A stretch of DNA of 64,000 nt from Candidatus Butyricimonas faecavium (GTDB lineage Bacteria; Bacteroidota; Bacteroidia; Bacteroidales; Marinifilaceae), in contig CALUKD010000012.1 of NCBI GenBank assembly GCA_944321125.1, positions 36,174 through 100,173 on the forward strand, in the 5' to 3' direction. This document shows, one piece after another, positions 7,620 through 15,860 of this stretch (its first letter is position 1; each line of letters begins with the position of its first letter). Both the position numbers and the translations under genes were made by a program. The notes under the pieces were generated by a model. The model was not told the origin of the DNA. It made no database searches and saw only the letters and a list, made by a program, of their open reading frames with translations.

Positions 7620-8819
7620 ATGCAAGATTTATACCTGTTTAATCCGGATAATGAAATTTCAATAGCCAATGGAACAAATGGTTACACGCCAAAGACAAAT
7701 ATTTCCATTATGGCCGGTGATTTAGCATTTTTATCCGCGTATTTGGCAGGAAAAGGTGATTATGTGTTGGTTACGAAGATGCCAGACTTCGACTTTATAA
7801 AAAGTCGAAAAGAGGTTTTCGGTCTGGATTGTAAACCAGTCATTTGGGAAAAAGCTCAGTTACTTTCTTTTAACGAGATAAAGCCTTGGGGATGGAGTCC
7901 CCGGGTCCATAATTTATTGAAAGATTTGAAAAGTCGTTGTAACGAGCAGTTTCGGGAGGGTGTAATGGCTACGTGGAGTGATGAACGGCGGGGTTTATAT
8001 AGCCGGAGGGTAGCTGCTGCTTGTTTAGCCGAGATGGTACGTGCTATTCCTTGTATAGGAGAGAATATTGTTCCTCGTGAATGTAACACGTTGGCAGAAA
8101 TCAGGTTATTGTCTGAAGAAGAAAGTATCGTGGTGAAAGCTCCTTGGTCCTCTTCCGGTAAAGGTATTCTTTTTATCCCGAAAGGGCAGATGACATGTAA
8201 AGAAGAAGAAGTTTTATCCGGTATCTTGCATAAGCAAGGATACGTGATGGTAGAAAGAAAATTGAACCGGGTGTTGGATTTTGCCATGGAGTTTGAAATG
8301 GATGATTCATTTCACTTGAATTTTCTCGGGTATTCTGTTTTTCAAACCAGCCGACGGGGTGAATACGAGGGGAATAAGGTGGCATCGAATACTACTTTGG
8401 AAGGACTGATTGTAAAATATGTAGAAATAGAATTTCTGCATGAAATTCGGGAACAGTTAGAGGAGGTGTTGACAACGACGTTTCATGGGAAGTACGTGGG
8501 ATGCCTGGGGGTGGATATGATGATATATGAAGATGAGCCGGGAAGATTCGGCGTGCAGCCTTGTGTCGAAATAAATCTACGTTATAACATGGGAATTGTT
8601 TCAATCGCATTGCAGCGTTATTTACAAGAGGGTGTCGAAGGTATTTTTAATATTCGTTTTTCTCCAAAGCCGGGAGAAATTATGCGGTCGGTGGAGAAAA
8701 ATGGAAACGCATACCCCTTGTTGATAAAGACGGGGCGAATTGCGTCCGGGTATATAAATTTAACACCGGTATCTCATGAATCACGCTTTGTGGCCGAATT
8801 ATACATAGGTAACAAATAA
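7620..8819 (+). CDS. ATP-grasp-like protein of unknown function
   Basis: The 399-residue protein has no signal peptide or membrane segment and is probably cytosolic. It is not recognised at family level, but several features suggest an ATP-grasp fold: VVKAPWSSSGKGI (about 181-193), like the ATP-binding lysine and glycine loop; a central MVERKL segment; and PCVEINLRYNMG near residue 320, like the metal-binding E-x-N. The N-terminus (LYLFNPDNEISIANG) is distinctive. If the fold call is right, it would ligate a carboxylate to an amine or thiol with ATP. The next gene, about 100 bp downstream on the same strand, gives no clue to substrate. Confidence 0.6.
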   Translation: MQDLYLFNPDNEISIANGTNGYTPKTNISIMAGDLAFLSAYLAGKGDYVLVTKMPDFDFIKSRKEVFGLDCKPVIWEKAQLLSFNEIKPWGWSPRVHNLLKDLKSRCNEQFREGVMATWSDERRGLYSRRVAAACLAEMVRAIPCIGENIVPRECNTLAEIRLLSEEESIVVKAPWSSSGKGILFIPKGQMTCKEEEVLSGILHKQGYVMVERKLNRVLDFAMEFEMDDSFHLNFLGYSVFQTSRRGEYEGNKVASNTTLEGLIVKYVEIEFLHEIREQLEEVLTTTFHGKYVGCLGVDMMIYEDEPGRFGVQPCVEINLRYNMGIVSIALQRYLQEGVEGIFNIRFSPKPGEIMRSVEKNGNAYPLLIKTGRIASGYINLTPVSHESRFVAELYIGNK

Positions 8820-8921
8820 AAAGTTTGTAAACTTTATGAACTTTTATAGGGAAAATAAAGAAAATTTTATTCTCTTTGTCTAATGATAAAAAGGATCAGG
8901 CACTAAATTATAGGTAAACAT

Positions 8922-9635
8922 ATGCATACAAGAATGAAAGGTGAAGGTATCAAGGGGCTTTTTATTGAGCAAATTGTTCCGGTCATGGAGAGGCATGGCT
9001 ATCATTTCATAAAGGCTAAAAATGTATTTGTTTATGAAGATCGTGAATGGAAAAACGAGTGTATTCTTCGATTCACGAATTGGGAGAATGATCAGTTGTC
9101 CTTGCGTACGGAGTATTTTGTCACTTGTAAGAAAGTCAGTCAATTGTACAAGGAGGCTATATTGGAAAAGGATTGTATGCCTATTTGCGGAGTGCTGGAT
9201 GTTGGTTGGGCTTACAAGTATTTGGGAATACCTTTGGATGATAAGCCTTGGTTTCAGATGAAAATTGCAAAGCTTCATTCGCTTGTGCAAAAGTGGATCG
9301 TGGAATTCGAGAGTGTAGGGCTTTCTTTTTTCAAAGAAATGAATGATTATGAGAAAGTCGAAAAAGCGTTGGATATTTTCAATGTTTCCGGTTGGGCTCC
9401 CTTGGCTGTGTGGACCGGAGAGCGTATTTTGCATGGAATTTGTTTATATTATCTGAACACTTATGATAAGCGGGGAACTCTTGGCTTGTTCGATTTGTAT
9501 CGGGAAAAAATCCGGGAAATGGAATATTCCCCGATTCGGGAGCAGTTTGAACGTTTAGAACGATATATGAAATGTTTGCCTGATAGACAGCCAATACCCA
9601 GAAAAAATGAAGATAGGGAGGGCAAAGCTAAATGA
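8922..9635 (+). CDS. Hypothetical protein
   Basis: The 237-residue soluble protein has no signal peptide, no membrane segment and no motif recognised. It is rich in aromatic residues and charged helices, with a strongly charged C-terminal tail (RKNEDREGKAK). One segment (ILRFTNWENDQLSLRTEYFV) looks like paired beta strands, followed by helical sequence. It lies about 100 bp after the ATP-grasp-like gene on the same strand; co-transcription is possible but not shown. Codon use and composition resemble the neighbours, so it is probably a real gene of a poorly described Bacteroidales family. Confidence 0.6.
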   Translation: MHTRMKGEGIKGLFIEQIVPVMERHGYHFIKAKNVFVYEDREWKNECILRFTNWENDQLSLRTEYFVTCKKVSQLYKEAILEKDCMPICGVLDVGWAYKYLGIPLDDKPWFQMKIAKLHSLVQKWIVEFESVGLSFFKEMNDYEKVEKALDIFNVSGWAPLAVWTGERILHGICLYYLNTYDKRGTLGLFDLYREKIREMEYSPIREQFERLERYMKCLPDRQPIPRKNEDREGKAK

Positions 9636-10209
9636 TGTTGGTTTAATATTCTCTTGGGGGAAGTTTGCCCCCTGTTAATCCCTTCTCTATCCCTGCCCGC
9701 GGGCATCAACGCAGTTCCAACATAACACGAACGGAGCATGTACACCGGCCAGTGTTCATGTTATGTAGTTGCTATGTTCATGTTATAGCGCAAGGGTAGG
9801 GAAACCATAACGAAAAGGTGGACTATTTTCAAAGAGGAAGAGTTTTAATTTTGAAACAGTATGCCAACTACTGATTTACATAAATTGTAAACATTTATTT
9901 GGGAAAATATATCTTAAAAATTTTCGAGGTTATAGCTGATTTTTAATATATTTGTTGAATAATTTAGAATTGTGTTGATGATATTACGATATGAAGTCAT
10001 TATTCGGAATCGAGCATTTTCAGAAGTTTTTAAACGTGGGATTTTTGCTTGTACCACCTTTGGTTGAGTGGAAAGGATATTAGTTGCTTTGGCGATATAT
10101 GACAGGAATGTACAGTAAAGATTTGGGTGTAAAATTATTCTGGATAATATATTAAAGAGAATATTAAGAGTGTGAGTTTTTGTGTATAACGAAGAATAAA
10201 ATAAATGAT
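9636..10209. other. Long intergenic region and leader before the Sel1/Srf-like cluster
   Basis: 574 bp without a convincing gene. A weak GGGGG/CCCCC hairpin (9656-9672) may terminate the upstream gene. CATAACACGAAC (9721-9732) pairs with GTTCATGTTATG (9754-9765), and GTTCATGTTAT recurs at 9775-9785. The promoter motif is at 9921-9954. From about 9900 onward the sequence is homologous to the leader of the second Sel1 gene (about 13090-13290), including the start of a short conserved frame beginning MKSLFG at 9991. Confidence 0.6.
9921..9954 (+). promoter_or_regulatory. Predicted promoter of the Sel1/Srf-like cluster
   Basis: TTTCG (9921-9925, -33-like) and TATATTTG (9947-9954, exact TAnnTTTG) are 21 bp apart. 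The same arrangement is conserved before the second Sel1 gene. The start codon is about 255 bp downstream, implying a long 5' leader. Confidence 0.6.
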
Positions 10210-12975
10210 ATGAGAAATCGGACGATAAGTATTGTCTGTATGCTGTTATGTTTGTTGGGAATAAGCCGGGTTGCGTTTGCCCAACAGGAAGATGATCTGT
10301 TACGGCGGGAGTATCAGGTGGCAATGGAGGAACACGTGCAAAATATGATTGCAGCATTATCTATGTACAGTTCGGATATTTATTACGAGAATGAAAACGT
10401 GTTGAGGACAAGGAGGGTGAAGTTGATACGGGTATTCTTTCGGTCGGAACAGTCGAAAATGTACGATTTCTTGAAGATCGGGGTGGAAACACAGGATAAT
10501 TATTTGGATGTAATGGAGTTTCTGAGAACGATCCCGGTGGTCTTACCCCGGGTGACGTTTAACATGAGTGTGGAGGAAATTTCCCCGTACGTGCGTTTGG
10601 CGAACGGGGAGTTTAAGTTGCCGGTAAAGGTTGGTATCACGTTTGTCGACTTGAATACGGGTCAGGAGAGAACAATACCTTCTAGGGTGTATAACGTGTA
10701 CTATTGGCAGTCGGAAAATGGTAACTTTGCGGTTTCTTCAATGGATCTGTTACGGGAACAGCGACAGACGGTGGTCAAGAACGAGGGGAATGCAAACGAA
10801 TGGAGCGCACAAGGAGATAAATATTACAATGCCAAGAATTATACATCGGCTTTGACCTATTATAAACAAGCAGCAGAGGCAGGGAATGCCAGGGCAGCGA
10901 CGATGGTCGGGTGGATATATAAGAAAGGACTCGGTGTAACGGAGAATGCGGTAGAGGCTGTAAAATGGTATCGTATGGCGGCAAATGGCGGTAACGCTTC
11001 CGGGCAGGTGAATCTGGGGGACGCGTATTATTCGGGAGAAGGAGTGACAAAGGATTATAACGAGGCATTCAAGTGGTTCATGCGGGCGGCCCAGCAGGGA
11101 AATAGTACCGGACAAAGTTGGCTTGCAATCATGTACCGATACGGTCTAGGGGTGACGAAGAATGAAGCTGAAGCCGTGAAATGGTATCGAAAAGCGGCGG
11201 ATCAAGGAAGTGATTTTAGCCAGTATTATTTGGCTGAGATGTATGAAAATGGGAACGGGGTTGAAAAAAACATGACGGAGGCGAGGAGATGGTATCAGAA
11301 AGCTGCAGATCAGGGATATGAGAAGGCTATCGAAAAACTAAAGGTTTTGTCAGGGACAACTACCGGTTTGACTTCCGGTAAGACCTATAAGGAGTACGAG
11401 AAGATGGCGGATGAGTTTTACGATAAAAAGAATTACACGGAGGCGTTGAAATATTATAAGTTGTCTGCCCCGGGTAATGATAAGGGGGTGTTTAATCGTT
11501 TGGGGTACATGTATTTTGAGGGACTAGGTGTAAATGTGGATATTACGGAAGCTGTGAAATGGTTCCGAAAGTCGGCAGAGCAGGGGTACATGTATGGACA
11601 GTATAATCTGGGATTGATGTATGAACTGGGAAGAGGTGTTGAGAAGGACGTGAATGAGGCGATCCGTTGGTATCGTAAGGCTGCAGATCAAGGGTATCAA
11701 GATGCCAAGGATAAATTGGCGAAATTGTCTGATTCAGGAACAACGTTGTCCGAGACGGAAATCAAGTATTACGTGGATAAGGCGGATAAATATTATGAAG
11801 AGAAAAATTATCAAGAAGCGTTGAAGAATTATTTGATAGCTGCAAATGCCGGAGATGTCCACGCTCAAAATTGGGTAGGATGGATGTATCAATCTGCGGA
11901 AGGGGTGGAACGAAATTACAAGGAAGCATACAAATGGCATTTGAAAGCGGCGGATCAGGGCAATAGGTATGGACAGTATAACTTGGGACGTATGTATAGA
12001 TATGGACGAGGGATAACGAAAGATGTACTTTTGGCCATTCAGTGGTATGAAAAAGCGGCGGCACAGGATCATAGCGATGCTATGAATGAGTTGGGGAATA
12101 TCTATTATAATGGTGAGGGTATTGCTAAGGATTACGTTAAAGCGGTGGAATGGTATCGGAAAGCGGCAGATCAGGGCAATATGTATGGACAATATAACTT
12201 GGGACGTGCATATAGATATGGACGAGGGATAACGAAAGATATACTTTTGGCCATTCAGTGGTATGAAAAAGCGGCGGCACAGGATCATAGCGATGCTATG
12301 AATGAGTTGGGGAATATCTATTATAATGGTGAGGGTATTGCTGAGGATTACGCTAAAGCGGTGGAATGGTATCGGAAAGCGGCGGATCAGGGCAATATGT
12401 ATGGACAGTATAATTTGGGGCGTGTGTATAGATATGGACAAGGGGTAACGAAAGATATAGTTTTGGCCATTCAGTGGTATGAAAAAGCGGCGGCGCAGGA
12501 TCATAGCAGTGCTATGAATGAGTTGGGAAATATTTATTATAATGGTGATGATATTGCTAAGGATTACGTTAAAGCGGTGGAATGGTATCGGAAAGCGGCG
12601 GATCAGGGCAATATGTATGGACAGTATAACTTGGGGCGTATGTATAGATATGGGCGAGGGATAGCGAAAGATGTACTTTTGGCCATTCAGTGGTATGAAA
12701 AAGCGGCGGCACAGAATTATAGCGATGCTATGAATGAGTTGGGGAATATCTATTATAATGGTGAGGGTGTTGCTGAGGATTACGCTAAAGCAATGCAGTG
12801 GTATCGGAAAGCAGCGGATCAAGGCAACATGTACGGGGAGTTTAATATTGGTTTGTTGTATGAATTTGGTTACGGTGTGACCAAAAATCTGGATGAAGCT
12901 ACCAAGTGGTATCGTCGGGCAGCGAATCGAGGGATGGAACGGGCGAAGACTAAATTGAAAGAGTTGGGACGATAA
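10210..12975 (+). CDS. Secreted Sel1-like repeat protein (long copy)
   Basis: The start at 10210 (not the GTG at 10180) gives a clean signal peptide, MRNRTISIVCMLLCLLG to VAFAQ, so the 921-residue product should be periplasmic or surface-bound. A non-repeat domain of about 160 residues follows, and then Sel1 repeats (about 36 residues, pattern A-x2-WY+KAA-x-QG-x4-Q-x-LG-x-hY-x-G-x-G) to the C-terminus. Sel1 solenoids are protein-binding scaffolds. At DNA level, 11959-12822 is four near-identical 216-bp units, each coding for two repeats, showing recent expansion. A shorter paralogue lies directly downstream. It heads an 11-gene cluster with SrfB/SrfC-like ATPases; its partner is unknown. Confidence 0.88.
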   Translation: MRNRTISIVCMLLCLLGISRVAFAQQEDDLLRREYQVAMEEHVQNMIAALSMYSSDIYYENENVLRTRRVKLIRVFFRSEQSKMYDFLKIGVETQDNYLDVMEFLRTIPVVLPRVTFNMSVEEISPYVRLANGEFKLPVKVGITFVDLNTGQERTIPSRVYNVYYWQSENGNFAVSSMDLLREQRQTVVKNEGNANEWSAQGDKYYNAKNYTSALTYYKQAAEAGNARAATMVGWIYKKGLGVTENAVEAVKWYRMAANGGNASGQVNLGDAYYSGEGVTKDYNEAFKWFMRAAQQGNSTGQSWLAIMYRYGLGVTKNEAEAVKWYRKAADQGSDFSQYYLAEMYENGNGVEKNMTEARRWYQKAADQGYEKAIEKLKVLSGTTTGLTSGKTYKEYEKMADEFYDKKNYTEALKYYKLSAPGNDKGVFNRLGYMYFEGLGVNVDITEAVKWFRKSAEQGYMYGQYNLGLMYELGRGVEKDVNEAIRWYRKAADQGYQDAKDKLAKLSDSGTTLSETEIKYYVDKADKYYEEKNYQEALKNYLIAANAGDVHAQNWVGWMYQSAEGVERNYKEAYKWHLKAADQGNRYGQYNLGRMYRYGRGITKDVLLAIQWYEKAAAQDHSDAMNELGNIYYNGEGIAKDYVKAVEWYRKAADQGNMYGQYNLGRAYRYGRGITKDILLAIQWYEKAAAQDHSDAMNELGNIYYNGEGIAEDYAKAVEWYRKAADQGNMYGQYNLGRVYRYGQGVTKDIVLAIQWYEKAAAQDHSSAMNELGNIYYNGDDIAKDYVKAVEWYRKAADQGNMYGQYNLGRMYRYGRGIAKDVLLAIQWYEKAAAQNYSDAMNELGNIYYNGEGVAEDYAKAMQWYRKAADQGNMYGEFNIGLLYEFGYGVTKNLDEATKWYRRAANRGMERAKTKLKELGR
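11959..12822 (+). repeat. Four tandem 216-bp units in the long Sel1 gene
   Basis: Units start at 11959, 12175, 12391 and 12607, exactly 216 bp apart, each encoding 72 residues (two Sel1 repeats) from GN-x-YGQYNLGR to YRKAADQ. They differ by only a few substitutions each, so copy number could change by recombination or slippage. Confidence 0.93.
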
Positions 12976-13016
12976 GTATGAAATAAAAATTAAAATATAT
13001 GGCTAGATTGAAGTGG
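12778..13016 (+). repeat. Identical 239-bp block shared with 14920-15158
   Basis: From the codons for DYAKAMQWYRKAADQG, through the Sel1 stop codon, to the first 18 bp of the next gene (ATGGCTAGATTGAAGTGG), this block is identical to 14920-15158 (constant offset 2142). At 13017 the similarity stops. It marks the end of the duplicated unit and contains a dead remnant of the zinc-ribbon gene start. Confidence 0.92.
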
Positions 13017-13368
13017 AGAATCATTCATATTTATGTTTTTGGGGGATTCCGGCATTATAGATAACGATTCGATCAATGGTTAACAAGAGGGAAATATATT
13101 TTGAAACTTTCGATATTATAGCTGATTTTTAATATATTTGTTGAATAATTTAGAGTTGTGTTAATGACATTGCTATATGAAGTCGTTGTTTGGAATGGTG
13201 TATTTTCAAAAGTTTTTAAACGTGGTGCTTTTACAGGGGATAATCCCGGTTAACCAAAAGGGGATATTAGCCGTTTTGACAACGTGTAGCGGGCATGTAC
13301 TTCGTGGTAATGAGGAAGTGGGGTTACGTGTGAAGTTAATTCATGATAAGAATATAGGTAGAGAGAGA
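12976..13368. other. Duplication junction and leader before the short Sel1 gene
   Basis: 393 bp without an independent gene. It begins with a copy of the intergenic spacer and first six codons of the downstream zinc-ribbon gene (to 13016), continues with about 75 bp of unmatched sequence, and from about 13090 repeats the leader found before the long Sel1 gene, including the promoter and the MKSLFG frame starting at 13177. Confidence 0.75.
13108..13140 (+). promoter_or_regulatory. Predicted promoter before the short Sel1 gene
   Basis: TTTCG (13108-13112) and TATATTTG (13133-13140) are 20 bp apart, the duplicated counterpart of the promoter at 9921-9954. The chosen start codon lies about 230 bp downstream. 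Confidence 0.6.
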
Positions 13369-15117
13369 ATGTTGAGAACGATAGGTTGTATGCTGTTGTG
13401 TTTGTTGGGAATAAGCCGGGTTTCGTTTGCCCAGCAGGAGGATAACCTGCTACGGCAGGAGTATCAGACGGCAATGGAGCAACACGTGCAAGATATGATT
13501 GCTGCATTATCGATGTACAGTTCGGATATTTACTACGAGAATGAGAACGTGTTGAGGACAAGGCGGGTGAAGTTGATACGGGTATTCTTTCGGTCGGAGC
13601 AGGCTAAAATATTCGATTTTTTAAAGATCGGGGTGGAGACGGAGGATAACTACTTGAATGTAATGGAGTTCTTGAAAACAATTCCTGTGGTTTTGCCCCG
13701 GGTGACGTTTAACATGAATGTGGAGGAAATTTCCCCGTACGTGCGTTTGGCGAACGGGGAGTTTAAATTGCCGGTAAAGGTTGGCATCACGTTTGTTGAC
13801 TTGAATACGGGTCAGGAGAGAACGATGCCGTCGAAGATGTATAACGTGTATTGTTGGCAATCGGAAAATGGTGATTTTACTGTATCTTCAATGGATTTGT
13901 TGCGGGAACAGCGACAGACATTATCGGGAGCAACTACTGGTTTGACTTCCGGTAAGACCTATAAGGAGTACGAGAAGATGGCGGATGAATTTTACGATAA
14001 AAAGAATTACACGGAGGCTCTGAAATATTATAAATTGTCTGCCTCGGGTAATGATGGAGGGGTGTTTAACCGTTTGGGGTACATGTATTTTGAGGGACTA
14101 GGTGTGAATGTGGATGTTACGGAAGCTGTGAAATGGTTCCGAAAATCGGCAGAGCAGGGGTACATGTATGGACAGTATAATCTTGGATTGATGTATGAAC
14201 TGGGAAGAGGTGTTGAGAAGGACGTGAATGAGGCGATCCGTTGGTATCGTAAGGCTACGGATCAAGGGTATCAAAATGCCAAGGATAAACTGGCAAAATT
14301 GTCTGATCCAGAGACAACGTTGTCCAAGACAGAAATCAAGTATTACGTGGATAAGGCGGATAAATATTATGAAGAGAAAAATTATCAAGAAGCGTTGAAA
14401 AATTATTTGATAGCTGCAAATGCCGGAGATGCTTACGCTCAACTTTGGGTAGGGTTCATGTATACAGATGCAGAATGGGTGGGACGAAATTACGAGGAAG
14501 CATGGAAGTGGTTTTTGAAATCAGCTGAAAATGGAAATGTTTTTGCTATGAATAGTTTGGGAGGCCTCTATTGTGCTGGTGATGGTATACCTAAGGATTA
14601 CGTTAAAGCTATGAAGTGGTATCGAAAAGCTGCTGAGGCCGGGGATGCTTATGGACAGTGTAATTTGGCGTGTATGTATCAATATGGACTAGGAGTACCA
14701 AAAAATATTATTTTGGCTAAACAGTGGTATGAAAAAGCGGCAGCGCAGAATTATAGCGATGCTATGAATGAGTTGGGGAATATCTATTATGATGGTAATG
14801 GTATTGCTAAAGATTATGCTAAAGCAATGCTGTGGTATGAAAAAGTGGCGGCACAGAATTATAGCGATGCTATGAATGAGTTGGGGAATATCTATCATGA
14901 TGGTAATAGTATTGCTAAAGATTACGCTAAAGCAATGCAGTGGTATCGGAAAGCAGCGGATCAAGGCAACATGTACGGGGAGTTTAATATTGGTTTGTTG
15001 TATGAATTTGGTTACGGTGTGACCAAAAATCTGGATGAAGCTACCAAGTGGTATCGTCGGGCAGCGAATCGAGGGATGGAACGGGCGAAGACTAAATTGA
15101 AAGAGTTGGGACGATAA
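13369..15117 (+). CDS. Secreted Sel1-like repeat protein (short copy)
   Basis: This 582-residue paralogue sits directly downstream of the long copy. The frame is open from 13177, but the start at 13369 gives a signal peptide (MLRTIGCMLLCLLG to VSFAQ) matching the long copy, while the upstream residues are unlike a protein N-terminus. The N-terminal domain is about 90% identical to the long copy by eye. It lacks about 580 bp of repeats present in the long gene (joined after LREQRQT), has divergent middle repeats, and ends with an identical 239-bp block, a pattern suggesting duplication then gene conversion. It probably has a related scaffold role with different binding partners. Confidence 0.87.
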   Translation: MLRTIGCMLLCLLGISRVSFAQQEDNLLRQEYQTAMEQHVQDMIAALSMYSSDIYYENENVLRTRRVKLIRVFFRSEQAKIFDFLKIGVETEDNYLNVMEFLKTIPVVLPRVTFNMNVEEISPYVRLANGEFKLPVKVGITFVDLNTGQERTMPSKMYNVYCWQSENGDFTVSSMDLLREQRQTLSGATTGLTSGKTYKEYEKMADEFYDKKNYTEALKYYKLSASGNDGGVFNRLGYMYFEGLGVNVDVTEAVKWFRKSAEQGYMYGQYNLGLMYELGRGVEKDVNEAIRWYRKATDQGYQNAKDKLAKLSDPETTLSKTEIKYYVDKADKYYEEKNYQEALKNYLIAANAGDAYAQLWVGFMYTDAEWVGRNYEEAWKWFLKSAENGNVFAMNSLGGLYCAGDGIPKDYVKAMKWYRKAAEAGDAYGQCNLACMYQYGLGVPKNIILAKQWYEKAAAQNYSDAMNELGNIYYDGNGIAKDYAKAMLWYEKVAAQNYSDAMNELGNIYHDGNSIAKDYAKAMQWYRKAADQGNMYGEFNIGLLYEFGYGVTKNLDEATKWYRRAANRGMERAKTKLKELGR

Positions 15118-15158
15118 GTATGAAATAAAAATTAAAATATATGGCTAGATTGAAGTGG
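14920..15158 (+). repeat. Identical 239-bp block shared with 12778-13016
   Basis: Second copy of the duplicated block, spanning the last repeats of the short Sel1 gene, the 23-bp spacer and the first six codons of the intact zinc-ribbon gene. Beyond 15158 the two loci diverge. Confidence 0.92.
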
Positions 15159-15836
15159 GAATACAAGGATAAAGTGATTCGATTTTCAGCAAGTCACGAG
15201 GGACAGGAGAGCGAGTTTTATATTGATCCCCGGTTAGTGACTTATTTGACCGAAGGGAAGAAAATCTATGACTTTCATGTATATGTTCGGAAGGAACAGA
15301 CGGATCCTTACGTGTTTGTCGGGAAGTTCATTGATATGATGGTGGAAGAAGGTGTTCCGGAAGGATATGAATTTACCGAATCGGATCAGATAACAGATCA
15401 TTGCTTTTGTATCTGCCGGGCGTTGAATTTACCGGACCCTTGGTTAAGTGGAGACGGGTGGCGTAGTGAACCCTGTTATTTTGTAGCAAGAAAGTTGCAG
15501 GCAGAGATACCTCCTGTGCCTCCTATACCTCCGGTATTCCCTAAAGATGAGGATGTTTCCCCGGTGAAAGATAACAAGCCGGAGCCTCCCAAGGAACCTA
15601 CAGAGGAACAACAAAAAAAGAAGGATGAAAAATCCGAACAGCCTAAGGAGCCGGAGGTAAAACCGGAAGAAAAAGATATGGTGGTATGCAAACGTTGTCA
15701 GACAAAACAGCGTATCACGAACAAGTATTGTAAACATTGCGGGGAATCGTTCGTTCCCTTGGAACGTTGTGGAAAATGTGGACGAGAAGTGCCGAAAAAT
15801 GCCATTTATTGTCCATTTTGTGGTAAAAAGCGATAA
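15141..15836 (+). CDS. Zinc-ribbon protein with proline-rich linker
   Basis: The 231-residue protein has an N-terminal globular domain of about 115 residues (MARLKWEYKDKVIRF onward, with SDQITDHCFCICRAL), then a linker rich in Pro, Glu and Lys (IPPVPPIPPVFP, then KPEPPKEPTEE), then two C-terminal zinc ribbons: CKRCQTKQ with YCKHCG, and CGKCGREV with YCPFCG. No signal peptide is seen, so it is probably cytosolic, next to the SrfB-like ATPase gene 24 bp downstream. Such double ribbons usually mediate protein contacts. The first six codons are duplicated upstream at 12999-13016 as a remnant. Its specific function is unknown. Confidence 0.8.
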   Translation: MARLKWEYKDKVIRFSASHEGQESEFYIDPRLVTYLTEGKKIYDFHVYVRKEQTDPYVFVGKFIDMMVEEGVPEGYEFTESDQITDHCFCICRALNLPDPWLSGDGWRSEPCYFVARKLQAEIPPVPPIPPVFPKDEDVSPVKDNKPEPPKEPTEEQQKKKDEKSEQPKEPEVKPEEKDMVVCKRCQTKQRITNKYCKHCGESFVPLERCGKCGREVPKNAIYCPFCGKKR

Positions 15837-15860
15837 TAATGATATAAAATAATAGAGTTC

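Noticed and set aside
11734..12822. A 362-residue minus-strand frame with repeated IPFHRFNVILSN-like segments
   Set aside because: It is exactly antisense to the 216-bp Sel1 repeats; its periodicity comes from the plus-strand repeat units, and it has no start context.
11959..12822. Regular repeats considered as a CRISPR array
   Set aside because: Units are 216 bp, coding and in frame, with no short direct repeats separated by unique spacers; no cas genes are present.
13177..13368. N-terminal extension of the short Sel1 protein from 13177
   Set aside because: The corresponding frame before the long copy stops early, and the signal peptide begins at 13369; the conserved MKSLFG part is noted as a leader feature instead.
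9636..15200. Transposon or integrase-mediated origin of the Sel1 duplication
   Set aside because: No transposase, integrase or terminal inverted repeats were found near the duplicated block; simple unequal recombination explains it.
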